Positions 25,598 through 35,703 of a DNA stretch of 64,000 nucleotides are shown here, piece by piece. Numbering within the stretch: the first letter of the stretch is position 1; every line of letters begins with the position of its first letter. The stretch lies in the NCBI GenBank assembly GCA_016710685.1, contig JADJVC010000001.1:248001-312000 (forward strand). The letters are read 5' to 3'. The notes beneath the pieces were generated by a model that saw only the letters and a program-made list of their open reading frames with translations, had not been told where the DNA came from and did not search any database. Source of the DNA: Flavobacteriales bacterium. GTDB taxonomy: Bacteria; Bacteroidota; Bacteroidia; Flavobacteriales_F; PHOS-HE28. The position numbers and the translations under genes are program-made.

Positions 25598-27589
25598 TCA
25601 GTCCACCATGCCTAGGTGAAGTGTTACGCACGTGCCGGAGGGCACACCGGCCACGTTCAGCAGGTCTTCCACCTCAACTGAGCCGCTGCCGCCAAGCCTT
25701 CGGGAAAGCAGCCGGAGGCGTTCATCGGTCAACTGCATGCCCAACGAGCGGTGTGCGGGCGATCCTTTAGTCTTCGAACTATGGCCGCGCCCCACACCGT
25801 TATCCGTAATGGTGCAACGAATGCCGTTACCGTCCATGATGAAACGGACCTGCACGGAACGTTCACCTTCTTTGTCCGATAGCCCGTGCCAAACAGCGTT
25901 TTCCACGAAAGGCTGCACCACCAACGCGGGCAGCACAGCCTCGTCTTCGATCAAGGCCGGTTCTGCTTCAACTTTAAAGGAGAGACCCGCAAGCCGGTTT
26001 GATTCCAAATGCAGGTATTGGCGTAAGAAATCCAACTCCTCGCTGATCGTCACGGTGTCGTTCACGCTATGGTCCAACACCATGCGCAGCAGGCGCGCAA
26101 AGCCTTGCAGGTAAGCGAGCGCTTCGGCGGTCTTCCCGGCCTGCGTCATCCGCATGGCGCTGTTGAGCCCGTTGTAGATGAAGTGCGGGTTCATCTGACT
26201 GCGCAACAATTTCGATTCCAGCAGGCCGTTGATCTCGGTGATCTCGGCGTTGCTGTCCGCAAGTTGGGCGTTCAAACTTTCGAGCACCTCGGCGTGTTTG
26301 CGCTTTTGCCGGTAATTGCGCCGGAAGAGCCATGCGGCAACCAACGCTGCAATACATAACGCAATGATGGCGTAAAGCTGGATGTCCTTCCGCCGCAAAC
26401 GCTCCGCCTTTTCACTATTGGCAGCTTTCAAAATGGCGTTGTCCTGCTCTTTGCGCTCGGTCTCGAACTCCGTACGGAGGCGGGCAAGTTCATTCTGAGT
26501 GTTTTGGCCTTGCAGACTGTCTTTAATAGCCGTGTAGCGATCGTAATGCCTTAGCGTGCCATGTGCGTCGCCTGTGGCAGCAGCCAGCTGAGCCCGGGCC
26601 AACTCGTAGTCCATCACCAATTCCATGGAACCGGTGCTTGCGGCTAGCGTGCTTCCTTCCGCCAAGCTGACCTGCGCCTCGGGAAACCGCATCAGGGCGG
26701 TCTGGGCGATTCCCATGGACTTCAACACATATGCTTTGTCCTCAACACTGCCTATGCTGTCATAGTGCACCATGGCCAACCGGTAATGCTCGAGTGCCCG
26801 GAGCGGCGAGTGCTTCATGACCATGTCGCCGATATTCTCCTGCACGAGGCCAGCCCCTGCATGGTCCCGATTTAATTTGTAGAGCGAGGCCGCCTCCGCA
26901 AAGCGTACCGCCGCCCGGGACGTATCGCCCTGCTCACGGTATAAATTGGCCAGGCCCATCAGGCAATTGGCCTCTTTGCTCTTACGGCCCATGCTACGCT
27001 CCAGAGCTAACGCACGTTGTAGATAGTCCTCCGCAGATATGTATTCCTTCAAATTCCGATAAGTGGATCCGATGGAGTAAAGCAGGATCGCGATGCCGGA
27101 ACTGTCTTGGGCAGCCTCGTCTTTGCGCAGAGCCTCCTGAAAGCGTTTCAATGAACCGACACTATCCCCTTTTTTTTGCGCCAACCAACCCAAATTGGAG
27201 AGCGCTCTCGCGGCGTACGCGGGGTCATCCAGTTTTTGATAGAGATCCAAAGCAATGCCCAATAAGGAATCGGCGCGCGCAAAATGCCCCTGTTCCACGG
27301 CGAGCCAACCGAGGTTGTTGTGCGCATCGCCCAAGGCGGCGGTGTTGTTTGTCTGCTTTGCCAGGGTCAGCGCTTGTTCACCAACGATCAGTGCGGAGTC
27401 CGGTGCGGAGCGCGTGAGGTTGAAACAGATGCGGGAGAGGAACTCCGACCGGGCCGTGTCATCGGTGGCGGCAGCAAGTTCCTTTTGAATGGACGGGACC
27501 AACGCGGCATCTTGCGCGCATATCGTTCCTGGCCCGAGCAGCAATGCACCGGCCAATGCAACTACGAAGCGTAAGGAGAATTCCTGCAT
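25598..27589 (-). CDS. TPR-containing sensor histidine kinase (LytS/YehU type)
   Basis: 663 residues from the ATG at 27589, chosen for its signal peptide (ending GPGTICAQ). Residues about 40-370 are TPR repeats, predicted periplasmic, e.g. AHNNLGWLAVEQGHFARAD and ALSNLGWLAQKKGDSVGSL. A coiled coil and one membrane helix (LYAIIALCIAALVAAWLF) follow. The His_kinase domain has the phospho-acceptor His in RSQMNPHFIYNGLNS, then an ATPase domain with N-box ALVVQPFVENAVWHGL and a G-box around DNGVGRGH. It probably phosphorylates the LytTR regulator immediately downstream. The input signal is unknown. Confidence 0.9.
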   Translation of the reverse strand: MQEFSLRFVVALAGALLLGPGTICAQDAALVPSIQKELAAATDDTARSEFLSRICFNLTRSAPDSALIVGEQALTLAKQTNNTAALGDAHNNLGWLAVEQGHFARADSLLGIALDLYQKLDDPAYAARALSNLGWLAQKKGDSVGSLKRFQEALRKDEAAQDSSGIAILLYSIGSTYRNLKEYISAEDYLQRALALERSMGRKSKEANCLMGLANLYREQGDTSRAAVRFAEAASLYKLNRDHAGAGLVQENIGDMVMKHSPLRALEHYRLAMVHYDSIGSVEDKAYVLKSMGIAQTALMRFPEAQVSLAEGSTLAASTGSMELVMDYELARAQLAAATGDAHGTLRHYDRYTAIKDSLQGQNTQNELARLRTEFETERKEQDNAILKAANSEKAERLRRKDIQLYAIIALCIAALVAAWLFRRNYRQKRKHAEVLESLNAQLADSNAEITEINGLLESKLLRSQMNPHFIYNGLNSAMRMTQAGKTAEALAYLQGFARLLRMVLDHSVNDTVTISEELDFLRQYLHLESNRLAGLSFKVEAEPALIEDEAVLPALVVQPFVENAVWHGLSDKEGERSVQVRFIMDGNGIRCTITDNGVGRGHSSKTKGSPAHRSLGMQLTDERLRLLSRRLGGSGSVEVEDLLNVAGVPSGTCVTLHLGMVD

Positions 27590-27646
27590 GTGGTGGCTGG
27601 CCGACAGGTGAAAATTACACAAGCCAACATAGACCACTTCCCAAAT

Positions 27647-27683
27647 CAAAAGCCCCGGACCAATTCGCGGTTCCGGGGCTATT
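27647..27683 (-). terminator. Terminator-like hairpin after the first alpha/beta hydrolase
   Basis: The stem AGCCCCGGA (27651-27659) pairs with TCCGGGGCT (27672-27680). On the minus strand it is followed by TTTTGATTT. It separates the hydrolase gene from the histidine kinase. Confidence 0.65.
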
Positions 27684-27781
27684 TGGCTTTCCAGCTAAAA
27701 CCAGCTCAGTACGTCAGTTGCTTGTTATTGCCCGCGCGAACTGCGGGTGGGACCAGAAGTCAATGCGCTGTAAAGTGGCAA

Positions 27782-29278
27782 CTAATTCAGGACAGCGAGC
27801 TTTTGGCGGATTGAATATTGCTGGTTTTGAATCTCAATGACATAGAAACCGGAAGGCCATGATCGCGTAGCTAAAACGAATTGGCCTTGCCCATTTGGCA
27901 CCACCGTTCCGGCATAGACCAATGCCCCGCCTAATGCGGTAATACGAAGCACAGCACCAACGCCACTTTCTGGCAGTTGGCCAAGATTGAGCGTCACGAT
28001 TCCAGCATTGGCGGGGTTGGGCGAGATAATGAAACCGGTGTTGCCCAGTTCCAGAGCCGTGACTATATCCGGTATAGTCCCATCGCAGTTCACCTTCATC
28101 GTGTGGAACCAACTCATGAGCACCGGCCGCGCCAATTCACCACAACCTGTATGGTTTTCTGTGGTTGATACCTCCACGCTTGAGATCTGGTCAGCACCAT
28201 GGGCAATGAAGGCATCCTTGGCAATCGATGTGTTGATCGGGGAAACAACCTCATCGCTTCCGCAATAGCAAAGTTTTACCGGAAACTGAGGTTCCCAGTT
28301 GAACACATTATTCTCCTTGAGCACCTGGTTTAACGGAGAATTCGAGTCGGTTGCAATGGAATCGCGTAATGGCTGTGGAAGGATTTCCCCGATTACGGGA
28401 GGCAGCAGCGGGTTGATGACATCCCCATCGTGTGTTCCGTCAAAAAGTGGCGGCAGTTCGGTCGCATAAGGTTCCACCAGGAAATCAGCAGGCGAATTGA
28501 AAAGGCCGGGATAGGCGGCATCATAGGAAAATAGGACATAGGCGATGCTGGAACCGGCACCATAGGGTTGGGTGGACAGAAGCTGGTTTTTGATGACCGG
28601 ATAGGGCGCATAGGGTCCGCTGATGCCTCCTGCCGCAGCGATATGGAACTCGTCCGGAAACTGGGTCTGCATGGCCTGTGCCGTTGCTAAACAGGCGTGG
28701 CTGCCTGCTGACGCGCCCATGAGGAAAAGTTGATCATGCAACGGGCTACCTTGCAGTACGCGGTATTCCATGGCAGCGCGCACAGCATCCATGCATGCGG
28801 TAGCTTCACTGGCCGCGTGCAAGTAGGGGTGAGGGCCGGGCGATACGCCAAGTCCCAAAAGGTCCGGAAGTACGCAGGCCATACCCGTGCTGGCGAAAGT
28901 GTATCCTTCTTTGCTCGCACCGGGACCATCTTGCCAGTTCGAGGGTACTTCGTCCTTCAAATAGGTGGTGCCATGAATAAAGCACACCAACGGTGTGGCA
29001 CAGGCGGTTTCCGGGTCAACATATGCAGCACTGGCCATGCTGGGCGTGCCGTCCAACGCTGGTGTCCAATAGATCAACTTCAATACGCGCACGCCATTGG
29101 TGGCTTCCGGGAAGCCGTTGCTATGCAACCAAAGCGTGTCATGCTCAAGGATCAGGGTTGCGGAAATGAGCACGTCGGCATTGACCGTCACCGTGAGCAT
29201 AAGCAGGGAAATGGCAAGGGCCAAGTACCGCGAACGATCAGGGCTGGATGAGCCTTTCGTATTTGTGTTGGCAAGCAT
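27782..29278 (-). CDS. Secreted alpha/beta hydrolase with T9SS sorting domain, copy 1
   Basis: 498 residues from the ATG at 29278; a GTG at 29326 is an alternative. The signal anchor is LALAISLLMLTVTVNA. The hydrolase has an oxyanion-type block CFIHGTTY, nucleophile elbow GASAG, an acid candidate in YCGSDEV and a His candidate in TENHTGCG. This layout fits secreted lipase or esterase families. The C-terminus carries a T9SS sorting domain (ISPNPANAGIVTLNLG, SWPSGFYVIEIQN). The next gene upstream is a close paralogue. Substrate is unknown. Confidence 0.8.
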   Translation of the reverse strand: MLANTNTKGSSSPDRSRYLALAISLLMLTVTVNADVLISATLILEHDTLWLHSNGFPEATNGVRVLKLIYWTPALDGTPSMASAAYVDPETACATPLVCFIHGTTYLKDEVPSNWQDGPGASKEGYTFASTGMACVLPDLLGLGVSPGPHPYLHAASEATACMDAVRAAMEYRVLQGSPLHDQLFLMGASAGSHACLATAQAMQTQFPDEFHIAAAGGISGPYAPYPVIKNQLLSTQPYGAGSSIAYVLFSYDAAYPGLFNSPADFLVEPYATELPPLFDGTHDGDVINPLLPPVIGEILPQPLRDSIATDSNSPLNQVLKENNVFNWEPQFPVKLCYCGSDEVVSPINTSIAKDAFIAHGADQISSVEVSTTENHTGCGELARPVLMSWFHTMKVNCDGTIPDIVTALELGNTGFIISPNPANAGIVTLNLGQLPESGVGAVLRITALGGALVYAGTVVPNGQGQFVLATRSWPSGFYVIEIQNQQYSIRQKLAVLN

Positions 29279-29553
29279 CGGATCTGTGGTGTTTGGTGTC
29301 ACGATGGATATGTTCCTGCAAAACACAAGCCCGGTTACACGAGACTTTGCCTAAGAGCGATAAGGATTGTCCGTTCCGAATAAACCGGCGCAATGCCTAT
29401 CGCATTGTAATCCGGCATTTACGATAAAGCATAGTCCTTCGAACGGTTCCGGAGTTTTGTGGGCTCTCGAGAACGATCAAGCCAATGCTCCTTAACTTGT
29501 TCTTGCCAATCACATCTACCGGCATGCCAAGATTCCCATAAGCCGGAAAGTGA

Positions 29554-31038
29554 TCACTGATCCACGATCAAAAGCTTTTGACGGATCGAATAAAGTTGGT
29601 TTTGAACTTCGACCACATAAAAACCGGATGGCCATGATCGTGTTGAAAGAACGAGGTGACCTTGCCCATTGGGCACCACTGGACCAGCATAGACCAACGC
29701 ACCACCCAATGATGTGATTCGAACCGCAGCACCAAAGCCACTTTCTGGCAGTTGGCCAAGACTAAGGGTCACGCTTCCCAAGTTGGCGGGGTTTGGTGCT
29801 ATGGAAAAGCTTGGACCCTCTTTTTCGGGGACAGCCACACTGACATCACAAATAACTTTCAAGGCTTGGAACCATTCGACAATTAATGGTCTTGCCAGTT
29901 CACCGCATCCAATATGGTCTACTGTGGCTGATATCTCTATTTCGGAAACATCGCTTGCACCATTGGCAACGAACGTGTCGTGGGCAATAAACGTATTTTC
30001 CGGTGGCACCGATTCATCCGACCCACAATAGTATAAGCGCATTGGGAAGTGCGGTTGCCAGTTGAACACGTTGTTTTCTTGGAGCGCCAGGTTTAATGGA
30101 GCGTTGGGGTCCGTGGTAATGGAAGTCAGCAGATCAGAAGGGATGGCCAAGGAAGTTACAGGTGGAACGAATGAATTAATTTGTGATACATCGTGTGTGC
30201 CGTCGAATAAATTAGGCAGGATGAAGGAAAAGGGTGGCACGAGGAACGAAGAAGGGGTAGGAAAAAGCCCTGGATACATCACCGAGTAGGAGAACAGTGC
30301 ATAGAGCAGATTTGCACCGGCACCGTAGGGCTGCATGGAAATGAGTTGATCACGGAACACGGGATACAGGGCATATGGCCCGCTCACATTTCCGGCTGCG
30401 GTAATGTTGAACTCATCCGGAAAACTGGTTTGCATTACTTGTGCTGTTGCCAGGCAGGCATGGCTACCTGCGGAAGCTCCGAATAGAAACAGTTGTTCGT
30501 GCAGCGGGTTACCTTGCTGCATGCGGTACTCCCGGGCCGCGCGAACTGCATCAATGCTGGCGCTGGCTTCTGTGGAAGCGTGCAAATAGGGGTGTGGTCC
30601 AGATGAATCGCCTAAGCCTAAAAAGTCCGGGAACACACAAGCCATGCCGGTAGAACCAAAGTAATAACCAACAAATCCAACACCCGAGGTGTCTTGCCAA
30701 TTGGAAGGTGCGAGATCTTTCTGGTATACAGTGCCATGGAAATAGCATACCAATGGTGTTGCACAGGTGGTTATAGGGTCCACGTAGGCGGCAGTGGCAA
30801 TGGTAGGCATACCATCAATACCCACGGTGTTGTAGGTCAGCTTAAGTACTTGCACGCCGTTGGTGGCCGCGTTGAAGCCCAAGTTTTGAAAATACGCTAG
30901 GTCATATTCCGTAATTAAGGTAGCCGAAATCAGTACGTCCGCTTTCGCGGTGAAGGTGCTCAGTAATGGAAAGAGCGTTGCCAAAAGAAAAATTCGGAGA
31001 CCAGCAATAGACAAGCTTGGACCAAGACGATGAATCAT
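29554..31038 (-). CDS. Secreted alpha/beta hydrolase with T9SS sorting domain, copy 2
   Basis: 494 residues, a paralogue of the neighbouring gene along its whole length, including the same nucleophile elbow GASAG, YCGSDES, DHIGCGELARP, and a nearly identical sorting domain (QLPESGFGAAVRITSLGGAL). The ATG at 31038 precedes a clear signal peptide ending LSTFTAKA. DNA similarity is highest in the sorting domain. A 275-bp spacer between the two copies holds no gene that I can see. Probably a tandem duplication of an exported esterase, since diverged. Confidence 0.8.
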   Translation of the reverse strand: MIHRLGPSLSIAGLRIFLLATLFPLLSTFTAKADVLISATLITEYDLAYFQNLGFNAATNGVQVLKLTYNTVGIDGMPTIATAAYVDPITTCATPLVCYFHGTVYQKDLAPSNWQDTSGVGFVGYYFGSTGMACVFPDFLGLGDSSGPHPYLHASTEASASIDAVRAAREYRMQQGNPLHEQLFLFGASAGSHACLATAQVMQTSFPDEFNITAAGNVSGPYALYPVFRDQLISMQPYGAGANLLYALFSYSVMYPGLFPTPSSFLVPPFSFILPNLFDGTHDVSQINSFVPPVTSLAIPSDLLTSITTDPNAPLNLALQENNVFNWQPHFPMRLYYCGSDESVPPENTFIAHDTFVANGASDVSEIEISATVDHIGCGELARPLIVEWFQALKVICDVSVAVPEKEGPSFSIAPNPANLGSVTLSLGQLPESGFGAAVRITSLGGALVYAGPVVPNGQGHLVLSTRSWPSGFYVVEVQNQLYSIRQKLLIVDQ

Positions 31039-31201
31039 TTCTTTGGCTTATTGGATGGTTTAGATGCCTGAATAGGAAAGCATTCTGCAATTTTCGTGCC
31101 CTTGGATATTCGGGTGCTTTAACGGGCTTTTACAGCAGTCCAGACTTTACGAAGTTGAGCATTTTCTGCAACCATTCAAAATTGGGCGGACTGGCACGCT
31201 T

Positions 31202-31240
31202 GCAAAAAAAATCCCGGACCTGAAAGACAGGTCCGGGATT
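31202..31240 (-). terminator. Rho-independent terminator of trxA
   Basis: A 13-bp stem AATCCCGGACCTG (31210-31222) and CAGGTCCGGGATT (31228-31240) with a 5-base loop. Read on the minus strand it is followed by eight T. It lies 21 bp after the trxA stop. Confidence 0.9.
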
Positions 31241-31260
31241 CACTGATCCGGCGGGTAAAA

Positions 31261-31581
31261 CTACGCCAGTTGTCCGTCCAGCTTTCCGGCCAAGGTGGCC
31301 TTGGGAACCGCACCCACGCTGCGGTCCACCACTTCGCCGTTCTTTAGGAACAAGATGGTAGGGATGCTGCGGATGCCATACTTCATGGCCGTCTGCGGAT
31401 TGTTGTCCACGTTTACTTTACCGACCAAGGCCTTGCCGTCATAGTCCTTGGCAAGTTCCTCAACCACGGGACCAACCATGCGGCAGGGCCCGCACCATTC
31501 GGCCCAAAAGTCCACTAGAACGGGTTTGTCGCTTTTCAGTACGAGTTCTTCAAAGTTTGTGTCGGTGAATTCTACTGCCAT
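31261..31581 (-). CDS. trxA: Thioredoxin
   Basis: 106 residues from the ATG at 31581. The active site is WCGPC in VDFWAEWCGPCRMVGP (about residues 24-39), and the cis-Pro loop is IRSIPTILFLKNG. It is a general cytoplasmic disulfide reductase of the usual length. An in-frame extension upstream to 31725 lacks similarity. It follows dnaE on the same strand, a common Bacteroidota arrangement, and ends in a strong terminator. Confidence 0.96.
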   Translation of the reverse strand: MAVEFTDTNFEELVLKSDKPVLVDFWAEWCGPCRMVGPVVEELAKDYDGKALVGKVNVDNNPQTAMKYGIRSIPTILFLKNGEVVDRSVGAVPKATLAGKLDGQLA

Positions 31582-31804
31582 GTTCGGTTGTTGGGGAAAC
31601 TGACCCCGGTTTGGTTGAGTAACGATGTTGTCTTCAAAGATGCGGCAATTCCAACTATCGGAACGATGCCGACCGGCTTGGCTTATCCGCAGTGCGTTGT
31701 CCACAAAGTTAACCCCTCTTGGCAAGTTCCGGGCCAGTTCAGATGCCTGACGGTCTGTCAGTCACCGACTTTGGATTGCAAGGATCCGACTTTTTCGAGT
31801 GCGT

Positions 31805-34800
31805 TCAATTCAGCGCCCATGTCACTTCGGAGAGGCCGTCCAAGCCGCGCAAGAGCTCTTCGTTCAAAGCGACGCCCATTCCTTTGCTGGGTGCATCCAC
31901 AGCAAGCTTTTCCTTGGGGCTTTGCACTTGTACATGCACCGCGCATTTTCCCGGCGAACGCTTCAGGAGTTCCTGGAGGTCATGGGCCAATTGTTCGGTC
32001 ACCCGCTCAGCCTCGATCTTTAAGTTCAATTTGGTGAAGTATTTCTCACGGGCATCGCCCAATAGGTCGATGTTGGCGAGCTTGAATTCCAGTTGGCCCT
32101 CGTCGCGGCCCCACGTGCGCACGCTGGCGCGGCCTTTCATCAGCAGCAATGTGCCCTGCGTGAGGTAAAGTTTGAATTTCAGGTAGTCTTCGCTGAAGAG
32201 CATGAACTCGTGCGTTCCGGAATGGTCTTCCACGCCGAGAATGCCGAATTGTTTGCCGCTTTTGGCCGTGCGGTGCTCGGCACGCGTCACGATCCCGCTG
32301 AAGCACAGTTCGCGCCCTGCCAACTTGTCCAGATCCTTCAGCTCCGGCAGGGTGGTGTTGCACAGGTGCTTGATCTCCAGCCGGTGATCGTCCAACGGAT
32401 GGCCGCTCAGGTAAAAGCCGATCACTTCCTTTTCATGGTGCAACTGCTCCAAAGCGCTCCAAGGCTCAACGGTGGGCAGCGTGGGCTCCGGAATTGATGC
32501 CGCACCGTCCGCCACGGCGTCGAACATGCTCACTTGTGCACTGTCCACGCCGTCTTGGTGCTGTTGGCCGTAGCGGATCAGGCTTTCCAAGTAGGTGGGT
32601 CTGCCTTCACCGCTTGAATGAAAAAAGTGCGCGCGCTGGATCTTCAAATTATCGAATGCACCAGCGTAAGCCAAGCTCTCCAACGCCTTTTTGTTGGCAC
32701 TGCGCAGGTTTACGCGACGCACGAAGTCGAATGCGCTGGTGATCGGTCCTTTTTCACCGCTGCGCTCGGTGACGATGGCGTCCACCGCGTTTTCGCCCAC
32801 ACCCTTCACAGCGCCTAAGCCGAAACGGATCTGCCCGGCCTTGTTAACGCTGAACTGAAAGGAACTTTCATTCACATCCGGCCCCAGCACCTGAATACCC
32901 ATGCTGCGGCATTCTTCCATGAAGAAGGTGATCTTATCGATCTGGCCGCCGGTGTGGGTGAGCACGCTGGCCATGAATTCCGGAGCGTAGTTGGCCTTTA
33001 GCCATGCGGTCTGGTAAGCCACGAAGGCGTAACAAGTGCTGTGGCTTTTGTTGAAGGCGTATTGCGCGAAGGCCTCCCAGTCCGTCCAGATCTTGTTGCA
33101 GACCTTGGTGTCGAAGCCACGTTCTGCCGTGCCCTCAAGGAACTTGCCTTTCATCTTGTCCAATGTGGCGCGGTCCTTTTTACCCATCGCTTTCCGCAAC
33201 ACGTCGGCATCGCCTTTGGTAAAGCCAGCTAGCCTTTGGCTTAGCAACATCACCTGTTCTTGGTAAACGGTAACCCCGTATGTCTCTTTCAGCAGTTCCT
33301 CCATTTCCGGGAGGTCGTAAACGATGGGCTCCAGGCCCTGTTTGCGCTTGATGAAAGTGGGGATGTATTCCAGCGGACCCGGCCGGTAAAGCGCGTTCAT
33401 GGCGATGAGGTCACCGAACTGGTCTGCCTTCAGTTCACGCAGGTATTTCTGCATCCCCGCGCTTTCAAACTGGAAGGTGCCGTTGGTCTCAGCGCGCTGG
33501 TAGATGCCGAAGGTCTTTTCATCGTCCAGCGGAATGGTATCAATGTCGATGTCAATGCCGTGGTTGGCCTTGATCATGCGCAACGCATCACGGATGATGG
33601 TGAGGGTTTTCAGGCCCAAAAAATCCATCTTGATCACGCCGGCGTCCTCGATCACCCGACCATCGTACTGGGTAAGCAGCAGGTTGGATTCCTTGCTGGT
33701 GCAAACGGGAATGATCTCCGTGAGGTCGCTGGGCGCGATGATGATGCCGGCTGCATGTATCCCGGTGCCGCGCACGCTGCCTTCGAGCTTTTCGGCTTCG
33801 CGTAGCACGTCGGCAGTGGCCTCGCCACTTTCCAGGATCGAGCGGAGCTGCTTTACGTTGGCGAGTTCGTCGCTGTTGAGGTTTTCCTTCTGTTTCAAGC
33901 TGCCTGGCCCGTCAATGGGCGCGTTGAGCAACCGCGCGAGCTCTATGCCGGGGCGTTCCGGCACCAGCTTGGCTAAACGGTCGGCTTCCTGCAAGGGCAG
34001 GTCCATAACGCGGCTTACGTCCCGGATGCTGCTCTTGGCCGCCATACTGCCGTAGGTGACGATCTGTGCCACCTGGTTCTTGCCGTACTTGTCCACCACG
34101 TAGTCGATCACCTCCTGCCTGCCCTCGTCGTCGAAGTCGGTGTCGATATCGGGCATGCTCTTGCGGTCCGGATTGAGGAACCGCTCGAACAGCAGGTCAT
34201 ACTTGATGGGGTCAATGTTGGTGATGCCGATGCAGTAAGCCACCGCGCTCCCCGCCGCACTGCCACGACCGGGACCGATCAATACGCCGATGTTCCGCCC
34301 GTGGTTGATGAAGTCCTGCGTGATGAGGAAGTAGCCACTGAAGCCCATCGTGCGGATAGTGAACAACTCGAAATCGATGCGTTCCTTGATCTTGGGGTCA
34401 ATGGAATCCACCCCGCCATTGCCTTCACCGAGGTAGCGTCGCACTGCGCCTTCGTAGGTGAGGTGCTTCAAGTATTCGTCCTGGTTATCGAAACCTGCCG
34501 GGATCTCGTAATTCGGCAGCAGGATGTCCTTCTTCAGCTTCAGCGGCTCGATCTTGTCTACGATCAAGCCCGTGTTGTCCAGCGCTTCGGGGATGTCCGC
34601 GAAGGATTGCAACATCTGGTCCTTCGTCTTGAAGAAGAACTCGTCGTTGTAGAAAGCGAAGCGCTTGCCCTTTTGGCTCACCTCGTCGTCGCCGTCGTCC
34701 GCCTTGGGCGTGCTCTGTTTTTCACCGGTGTTGATGCAAAGCAAAATGTCATGTGCGTTGGCGTCCTGCTGATCTACGTAATGGCTGTCGTTGCTGGCGA

Positions 34801-35431
34801 TCAAGGGTACGTTGTACTTCTTCGCCCATTCCAGCAACACTACGTTCACGCGGTCTTGTTCGGGAATGCCGTGGCGTTGGATCTCCACGTAATAATCTTC
34901 CCCGAAGAGGTTGAGCCACCACTTGAACTCTTCTTCAGCTTTGGCCAGATCGGTGCCGCCGCGCATAATGGCCTGCGGAACACTCGCGCCCAGACAGCAT
35001 GTCGTCGCGATGAGACCTTCATGGTACTTCTCGATAAGTTCCTTGTCGATCCGCGGATACTTACTGTAGAAGCCTTCCATGTAGCCCAAAGAGCAAAGCT
35101 TGCTCAGGTTCTTGTAGCCCAAGGCGTTCTTGGCCAACATCAGCTGGTGGAAGCGCTTGTCCTTGTCTTCGCGGGTGAAGGCTTTCTTGTGCCGGTCCGC
35201 CACCACATAGAATTCACACCCCACGATGGGCTTCACCTTCGGGCTTCCGTCCTCGTTCTTGTGCTTGCCCGCTTCGGCCACGAATTTGAACGCACCGAAC
35301 ATGTTGCCGTGGTCGGTGATGGCCAACGCAGGCTGCCCGTCCGCCACGGCTTTCTTGTACAGCGCTGGTATGCTGGCGGCACCGTCAAGCAGTGAGAATT
35401 GGGTGTGAACGTGGAGATGGGAGAATTCCAT
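31805..35431 (-). CDS. dnaE: DNA polymerase III subunit alpha
   Basis: 1208 residues. The N-terminal PHP domain starts at HLHVHTQFSLLDG and has ITDHGNM, so its metal-binding His residues appear kept. The polymerase catalytic block is SMPDIDTDFDDEGR (about residues 430-445). Fingers and tau-binding parts follow, with FNKSHSTCYAFVAYQTAWLK in the conserved region near 720-745. An OB-fold domain (LCFSGIVTRAEHRTAKSGK) and a C-terminal domain complete the protein. It is the replicative polymerase of the holoenzyme and similar in size to E. coli DnaE (1160). Confidence 0.96.
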   Translation of the reverse strand: MEFSHLHVHTQFSLLDGAASIPALYKKAVADGQPALAITDHGNMFGAFKFVAEAGKHKNEDGSPKVKPIVGCEFYVVADRHKKAFTREDKDKRFHQLMLAKNALGYKNLSKLCSLGYMEGFYSKYPRIDKELIEKYHEGLIATTCCLGASVPQAIMRGGTDLAKAEEEFKWWLNLFGEDYYVEIQRHGIPEQDRVNVVLLEWAKKYNVPLIASNDSHYVDQQDANAHDILLCINTGEKQSTPKADDGDDEVSQKGKRFAFYNDEFFFKTKDQMLQSFADIPEALDNTGLIVDKIEPLKLKKDILLPNYEIPAGFDNQDEYLKHLTYEGAVRRYLGEGNGGVDSIDPKIKERIDFELFTIRTMGFSGYFLITQDFINHGRNIGVLIGPGRGSAAGSAVAYCIGITNIDPIKYDLLFERFLNPDRKSMPDIDTDFDDEGRQEVIDYVVDKYGKNQVAQIVTYGSMAAKSSIRDVSRVMDLPLQEADRLAKLVPERPGIELARLLNAPIDGPGSLKQKENLNSDELANVKQLRSILESGEATADVLREAEKLEGSVRGTGIHAAGIIIAPSDLTEIIPVCTSKESNLLLTQYDGRVIEDAGVIKMDFLGLKTLTIIRDALRMIKANHGIDIDIDTIPLDDEKTFGIYQRAETNGTFQFESAGMQKYLRELKADQFGDLIAMNALYRPGPLEYIPTFIKRKQGLEPIVYDLPEMEELLKETYGVTVYQEQVMLLSQRLAGFTKGDADVLRKAMGKKDRATLDKMKGKFLEGTAERGFDTKVCNKIWTDWEAFAQYAFNKSHSTCYAFVAYQTAWLKANYAPEFMASVLTHTGGQIDKITFFMEECRSMGIQVLGPDVNESSFQFSVNKAGQIRFGLGAVKGVGENAVDAIVTERSGEKGPITSAFDFVRRVNLRSANKKALESLAYAGAFDNLKIQRAHFFHSSGEGRPTYLESLIRYGQQHQDGVDSAQVSMFDAVADGAASIPEPTLPTVEPWSALEQLHHEKEVIGFYLSGHPLDDHRLEIKHLCNTTLPELKDLDKLAGRELCFSGIVTRAEHRTAKSGKQFGILGVEDHSGTHEFMLFSEDYLKFKLYLTQGTLLLMKGRASVRTWGRDEGQLEFKLANIDLLGDAREKYFTKLNLKIEAERVTEQLAHDLQELLKRSPGKCAVHVQVQSPKEKLAVDAPSKGMGVALNEELLRGLDGLSEVTWALN

Positions 35432-35454
35432 TTACTAATGTCGGAGATCTGTAT

Positions 35455-35550
35455 TTAGCTGTCTGTTGTCAGTTGTCGGTTTTTCAGGCGTTACCACGAC
35501 CGTGCTGCGACGGTTCCAAGCGCTGCAATGAAGCCTGACAACTAACAACT
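35455..35550. repeat. Heptamer inverted pair between dnaE and the NTF2-like gene
   Basis: The left part is TGTTGTCAGTTGTCGG (35464-35479). The right part is CCTGACAACTAACAACT (35534-35550). The arrangement matches that of the spacer at 16289-16502. The remainder of the 272-bp divergent spacer shows no gene. Confidence 0.65.
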
Positions 35551-35703
35551 ATTTCCTGCCTTGCGGCCCCGAAGTTACCAAGTGCCGATGGGGTATGGGC
35601 CATTCAGTTTTCCACAAATTGACCGTTCGCACGCTGATATTTGAAACTGCCATGGGCTATTTGGCTTCCGGCACGACCATTCCAACATGTCCTATCTTGC
35701 ACC

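Noticed and set aside
34301..35395. A 364-residue plus-strand open frame opposite dnaE
   Set aside because: It lies entirely antisense to the PHP and polymerase region of dnaE, has no recognisable motif, and arises from the GC-rich codon pattern of the real gene.
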